A stretch of 64,000 nucleotides of DNA from Mesorhizobium sp. L-2-11 (GTDB lineage: Bacteria > Pseudomonadota > Alphaproteobacteria > Rhizobiales > Rhizobiaceae): assembly GCF_016756595.1 (NCBI RefSeq), contig NZ_AP023257.1:992001-1056000 (forward strand), given 5' to 3'. A program made the translations under genes and the position numbers. Under the pieces are notes generated by a model that was not told where the DNA came from, made no database searches, and saw nothing but the letters and a program-made list of their open reading frames with translations. This document shows, one piece after another, positions 60,719 through 64,000 of the stretch; position 1 is the first letter of the stretch, and each line of letters begins with the position of its first letter.

Positions 60719-61894
60719 ATGGCCGCGCAGCTGAAAGAATACCGGCGCATCACCGTCAAGATCGGCTCGGCGCTGCTTGTCGACCGCACGGCGGGCCTGA
60801 AGCGCGACTGGCTGGCCTCGCTTGCCGACGACATTTCAGTGCTGGCCGAGAATGGCGCCGAGATCCTCGTCGTGTCGTCCGGCGCCATCGCGCTGGGCCG
60901 CACCATTTTAGGCCTTGGCAAGCGGGCGCTGAAGCTCGAGGAAAGCCAGGCGGCTGCCGCCGTCGGGCAGATTGCGCTGGCCGGCGCCTGGTCGGATGCG
61001 CTTGGCAAGGGCCGCCTGAAATCGGGCCAGATCCTGCTGACGCTCGGCGACACCGAAGAGCGCCGCCGCTATCTCAATGCGCGCGCGACGATCTCGACGC
61101 TGCTCAAGATGAAGGCGGTGCCGGTCATCAACGAGAACGATACGGTGGCGACCTCCGAAATCCGCTATGGCGACAATGACCGGCTGGCGGCGCGGGTGGC
61201 GACGATGATGGGCGCCGATCTCCTGGTGCTGCTCTCCGACATTGACGGGCTCTACACCGCGCCGCCGGCACGTGATCCGCAAGCCAGGTTCATTGCTGTC
61301 GTCGACCGCATCACTCCTGAGATCGAGGCGATGGCGGGTGCGGCTGCTTCGGAGTTTTCACGCGGCGGCATGCGCACCAAGCTCGACGCCGGCAAGATCG
61401 CCACCGCCGCCGGCACCGCCATGGTCATCACATCAGGCACACGGCTGTCGCCGCTGCTGGCGATCGAGCGTGGCGAGCGGGCGACGTTCTTCCGGCCGAG
61501 CGCCAATCCGGTCAAGGGCTACAAGACATGGATCGCCGGGCAGCTCGAACCGGCAGGCCGGCTGACCGTCGACGCAGGCGCCATCGGCGCGCTCAAGTCG
61601 GGCAAGTCGCTGCTGCCGGCCGGCGTCAAGCTGGTCAGCGGCAATTTCTCGCGCGGCGACACGGTGGCGATCCTGTCGCCCGAAGGCCGCGAGATCGCGC
61701 GCGGACTGGTTGCCTACGATGCCGCCGATGCCGTAAGAATCGCTGGCTTGAAGACAGCCGAGATCGAAACGGTGCTTGGCTATGAAGCACGATCGGCGAT
61801 GATCCACCGCGACGACCTTGTGGTGAGCCATTCAACTGACCAAGTACGGGCCGGTGACCAAGTAGTCGGTGACAAGGTCCATAGCGGAGGATGA
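60719..61894 (+). CDS. proB: Glutamate 5-kinase
   Basis: ProB phosphorylates glutamate, the first step of proline synthesis, and is normally inhibited by proline. The amino-acid kinase domain begins [19 protein letters not shown] and has [36 protein letters not shown] and [21 protein letters not shown] domain covers about residues 280-365. A short polar tail after RDDLVVSH adds about 20 residues. It starts 2 bp after obgE and ends 3 bp before proA, so the three are one operon. Confidence 0.97.
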   Translation: MAAQLKEYRRITVKIGSALLVDRTAGLKRDWLASLADDISVLAENGAEILVVSSGAIALGRTILGLGKRALKLEESQAAAAVGQIALAGAWSDALGKGRLKSGQILLTLGDTEERRRYLNARATISTLLKMKAVPVINENDTVATSEIRYGDNDRLAARVATMMGADLLVLLSDIDGLYTAPPARDPQARFIAVVDRITPEIEAMAGAAASEFSRGGMRTKLDAGKIATAAGTAMVITSGTRLSPLLAIERGERATFFRPSANPVKGYKTWIAGQLEPAGRLTVDAGAIGALKSGKSLLPAGVKLVSGNFSRGDTVAILSPEGREIARGLVAYDAADAVRIAGLKTAEIETVLGYEARSAMIHRDDLVVSHSTDQVRAGDQVVGDKVHSGG

Positions 61895-61897
61895 GCC

Positions 61898-63184
61898 ATG
61901 CTGAAGCTGCATGAAAAATCCCGGGACGATACCGCAGCAACGATGGCCGACATCGGCCGTCGCGCGCGAGCCGCCGCCCGGCCGCTGGCCGTCGCCACAG
62001 CCGAGCGCAAGCACGCCGCGTTGATCGGTATGGCGCAGGCGATCCTTCGCCACGAGCAGGATATTCTCGACGCCAACGCCATCGACATCAAAAATGGCGA
62101 GCAGTCGGAGCTTTCGGCTTCTTTCATGGATCGGCTGAAGCTTGATCCGGCGCGCATCCGCGCCATGGCCGACGGCATCAGTGAAATCGCCGGGTTGCGC
62201 GATCCGGTCGGCGACGTCATTGCCGCATGGGACCGGCCGAACGGCCTGCATATCGAGCGCGTGCGCACGCCGCTCGGGGTTGTCGGCGTCATCTACGAAA
62301 GCCGGCCGAACGTGACCGCCGATGCCGGCGCGCTGTGCCTCAAGGCCGGCAATCCGGTGATCTTGCGCGGCGGCTCGGATTCGCTCAACTCCTCAGCGGC
62401 GATCCATGCCTGCCTGGTCGAAGGGCTGAAGGTGGCCAATTTGCCCGAAAATGCCATCCAGCTGGTGCCGACCACCGATCGCGCCGCCGTCGGCGAGATG
62501 CTGAAGGGGCTTTCCGGCAACATCGACGTGATCATTCCGCGCGGCGGCAAGAACCTGGTCGAACGCGTCCAGAACGAGGCGCGGGTGCCGGTCTTCGCTC
62601 ATCTCGAAGGCATCTGTCATCTCTACATCGACCGCTCTGCTGATCTCGACATGGCAGTCAGGATCGCCGTCAACGCCAAGATGCGGCGCACCGGCGTCTG
62701 CGGCGCGGCCGAGACGCTGCTGGTCGACCGCGCGGTTGCCGCCACCCATCTGGTGCCGATCCTCGACGCATTACGCGCGGCAGGGTGCGAAATCCACGCC
62801 GACGCCGAGGTGCTGAAAGTGTTTGCCGACGCCAAGCCGGCGACCGACGCCGACTGGGTGAGCGAATATCTCGATGCCATCATCGCGGCAAAACTGGTCG
62901 ATGGCGTTGCCGGCGCGATCGAGCACATCGAGACTTTTTCCTCGCATCATACCGAGGCGATCGTCGCCGAGGATGCCGACGCCGTCGAACGGTTCTTCAA
63001 CGAGATCGATTCGGCGATCCTTCTGCACAACGCCTCGACCCAGTTCGCCGATGGCGGCGAATTCGGCATGGGCGCCGAAATCGGCATCGCCACAGGCAAG
63101 ATGCATGCGCGCGGCCCGGTCGGTGTCGAGCAACTGACTTCGTTCAAGTACCGCGTGCGGGGGACCGGACAGGTGAGGCCTTGA
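61898..63184 (+). CDS. proA: Gamma-glutamyl phosphate reductase
   Basis: ProA reduces glutamyl phosphate to glutamate semialdehyde with NADPH. The 428-residue protein has the family motifs [60 protein letters not shown] and the catalytic Cys in [20 protein letters not shown]. The C-terminal [20 protein letters not shown] is typical. GGAGG precedes ATG 61898. The next gene is nadD, after a GC-rich 98-bp gap with a long hairpin. Confidence 0.98.
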   Translation: MLKLHEKSRDDTAATMADIGRRARAAARPLAVATAERKHAALIGMAQAILRHEQDILDANAIDIKNGEQSELSASFMDRLKLDPARIRAMADGISEIAGLRDPVGDVIAAWDRPNGLHIERVRTPLGVVGVIYESRPNVTADAGALCLKAGNPVILRGGSDSLNSSAAIHACLVEGLKVANLPENAIQLVPTTDRAAVGEMLKGLSGNIDVIIPRGGKNLVERVQNEARVPVFAHLEGICHLYIDRSADLDMAVRIAVNAKMRRTGVCGAAETLLVDRAVAATHLVPILDALRAAGCEIHADAEVLKVFADAKPATDADWVSEYLDAIIAAKLVDGVAGAIEHIETFSSHHTEAIVAEDADAVERFFNEIDSAILLHNASTQFADGGEFGMGAEIGIATGKMHARGPVGVEQLTSFKYRVRGTGQVRP

Positions 63185-63223
63185 AGCTGTTCGCGGTTAG
63201 AGCCTGAGAGGCGTGCGCCCAGC

Positions 63224-63273
63224 CACCCCCCTCTGCCCTGCCGGGCATCTCCCCCTCAGGGCAGAGGGGGGTG
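63224..63273. repeat. Perfect 17-bp inverted repeat upstream of nadD
   Basis: Arms cacccccctctgccctg (63224-63240) and cagggcagaggggggtg (63257-63273) pair perfectly across a 16-base loop. The right arm ends 9 bases before the nadD ATG at 63283. It is of a different sequence family from the A, B and C elements. It may terminate part of the obgE-proBA transcription or control nadD translation. Confidence 0.8.
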
Positions 63274-63282
63274 CCTAGCACG

Positions 63283-63915
63283 ATGCTCTCCCCTTCCGAC
63301 CCCACCGTTCCTTCCCACTCTCTAAAAATGCCGCATGCCGCAAAGGGCCTCGCCGTCGGGTTGTTCGGCGGTTCGTTCAATCCTGCCCATGCCGGCCATG
63401 CGCTGGTCGCCGAAATCGCGCTCAGGCGCCTGGCGCTCGATCAGCTGTGGTGGATGGTGACGCCGGGCAATCCGCTCAAGAGCGCGCGGGAACTGGCGCC
63501 GCTGGCCGAGCGGCTACGCCTGTCCGAGCAGATTGCCCGGAACCCGAAGGTCAAGGTCACCGCCTTCGAGGCGAGCCATCATGTCCGCTTCACCGCCGAC
63601 ACGCTGGCCCTGGTCAAGGCGCGCAACCCCGGCGTCGACTTCGTCTGGATCATGGGCGCCGATTCGCTGCGCGACTTTCACCGCTGGCAGCGCTGGCGCC
63701 AGATCGTGATGACGTTTCCGATCGCGGTGATCGATCGCCCAGGTGCTACGCTGTCGTTCCTGTCGTCGGTTGTCGCCAAGACTTTTGACTACGCGCGTAT
63801 CGACGAGGGCGACGCGCCGCGGCTCGCCCGCATGAAGGCGCCGGCCTGGACCTTCATCCACGGGCCGCGCTCGTCGCTGTCGTCGACCGCGATCCGCAAC
63901 ATGGCGCAGGGGTGA
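63283..63915 (+). CDS. nadD: Nicotinate-nucleotide adenylyltransferase
   Basis: NadD makes nicotinic acid adenine dinucleotide, a late step of NAD synthesis. The nucleotidyltransferase signature is VGLFGGSFNPAHAGHALVAE and the second motif PRSSLSSTAIRNMA; WIMGADSLRDFHRWQRW lies between. The length from ATG 63283 is 210 residues. ATG 63328 (MPHAAKGLAVG) begins the conserved part and GTG 63271 is also in frame; none has a clear ribosome binding site, so the start is uncertain. It follows proA, as usual in rhizobia, where rsfS and rlmH come next beyond this window. Confidence 0.93.
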   Translation: MLSPSDPTVPSHSLKMPHAAKGLAVGLFGGSFNPAHAGHALVAEIALRRLALDQLWWMVTPGNPLKSARELAPLAERLRLSEQIARNPKVKVTAFEASHHVRFTADTLALVKARNPGVDFVWIMGADSLRDFHRWQRWRQIVMTFPIAVIDRPGATLSFLSSVVAKTFDYARIDEGDAPRLARMKAPAWTFIHGPRSSLSSTAIRNMAQG

Positions 63916-63920
63916 GAATC

Positions 63921-63975
63921 TCCTTCTCCCCCTGTGGAGAAGGTGGCCGCGAAGCGGCCGGATGAGGGGTGCTGG
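63921..63975. repeat. C-type palindromic repeat, single copy at the window end
   Basis: The sequence tccttctccccctgtggag to gatgaggggtgctgg begins 5 bp after the nadD stop and has the same order of parts as the left copies at 5560 and 38679 (a ccttctcccc hairpin, a ggccgcgaagcggcc hairpin, then gaggggtg). A partner copy could lie beyond the window. Confidence 0.7.
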
Positions 63976-64000
63976 AAGGATCGCTACCCTGAAGACCTAA

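Overview
The window looks like part of the main chromosome of a GC-rich alphaproteobacterium of the order Hyphomicrobiales, most likely Mesorhizobium or a close relative. The support is gene content and order that I know from that group: the large NAD-glutamate dehydrogenase, rsmB-heparinase-purH, priA next to fsa upstream of atpHAGDC, leuS-lptE, rplU-rpmA-obgE-proB-proA-nadD, a usg gene and SDHAF4-like DUF1674. No phage, IS element, CRISPR array or replication origin was seen.

Layout. 1-9.2 kb: 5'-truncated NAD-glutamate dehydrogenase, a UMF1-type MFS transporter, purH and a heparinase-like gene. 9.3-17.4 kb: rsmB, htpX, an SDHAF4-like gene, a HAD phosphatase, a transglutaminase-like protein, an orphan TadG/VWA protein, a possible 23-residue peptide gene with a maximal Shine-Dalgarno, and cfa. 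17.5-26.2 kb: acsA, usg, a LysR/MFS/aldo-keto reductase module, a second aldo-keto reductase, a vapBC pair and yggS. 26.3-33.2 kb: leuS-lptE, fsa, priA and a small membrane protein. 33.4-38.6 kb: the F1 ATP synthase operon atpHAGDC. 38.9-47.7 kb: uronate catabolism, with uxuB facing an apparent eight-gene operon uxaC-dctPQM-gntR-kduI-kduD-kdgF. 48-56.3 kb: a looser region with a frameshifted recQ, a DUF1186/SEC-C protein, a gene remnant with an internal deletion, a lipoprotein, two alpha/beta hydrolases, a Tim44-like protein, a probable LysR stub, a cyclophilin-like protein and tRNA-Ser(CGA). 56.6-64 kb: rplU-rpmA, an acetyltransferase, an EEP-family nuclease/phosphatase, obgE, proB, proA and nadD.

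How genes work together. The uronate operon can import a uronate by TRAP transport (dctPQM), isomerise hexuronates (uxaC), reduce fructuronate (uxuB), and carry unsaturated uronate from pectin or similar polymers through kdgF, kduI and kduD to 2-keto-3-deoxygluconate. An inverted repeat between uxuB and uxaC is the likely operator for the GntR/FCD regulator encoded in the operon. atpHAGDC makes the F1 sector. proB and proA are the first two proline biosynthesis steps; nadD makes NAD precursor.

The most distinctive non-coding signal is a set of palindromic intergenic elements. A 130-240 bp element (A) occurs three times, always between convergent genes and always abutting the stop codon of the plus-strand gene. 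One copy is interrupted by a second composite hairpin element (B) that also occurs alone elsewhere. A third family (C) forms head-to-head pairs between two other convergent gene pairs. I found no complete new multi-gene system; the best candidates for something undescribed are these elements, the small peptide gene at about 15.9 kb, and an insertion-like hairpin that leaves atpC without a visible ribosome binding site.
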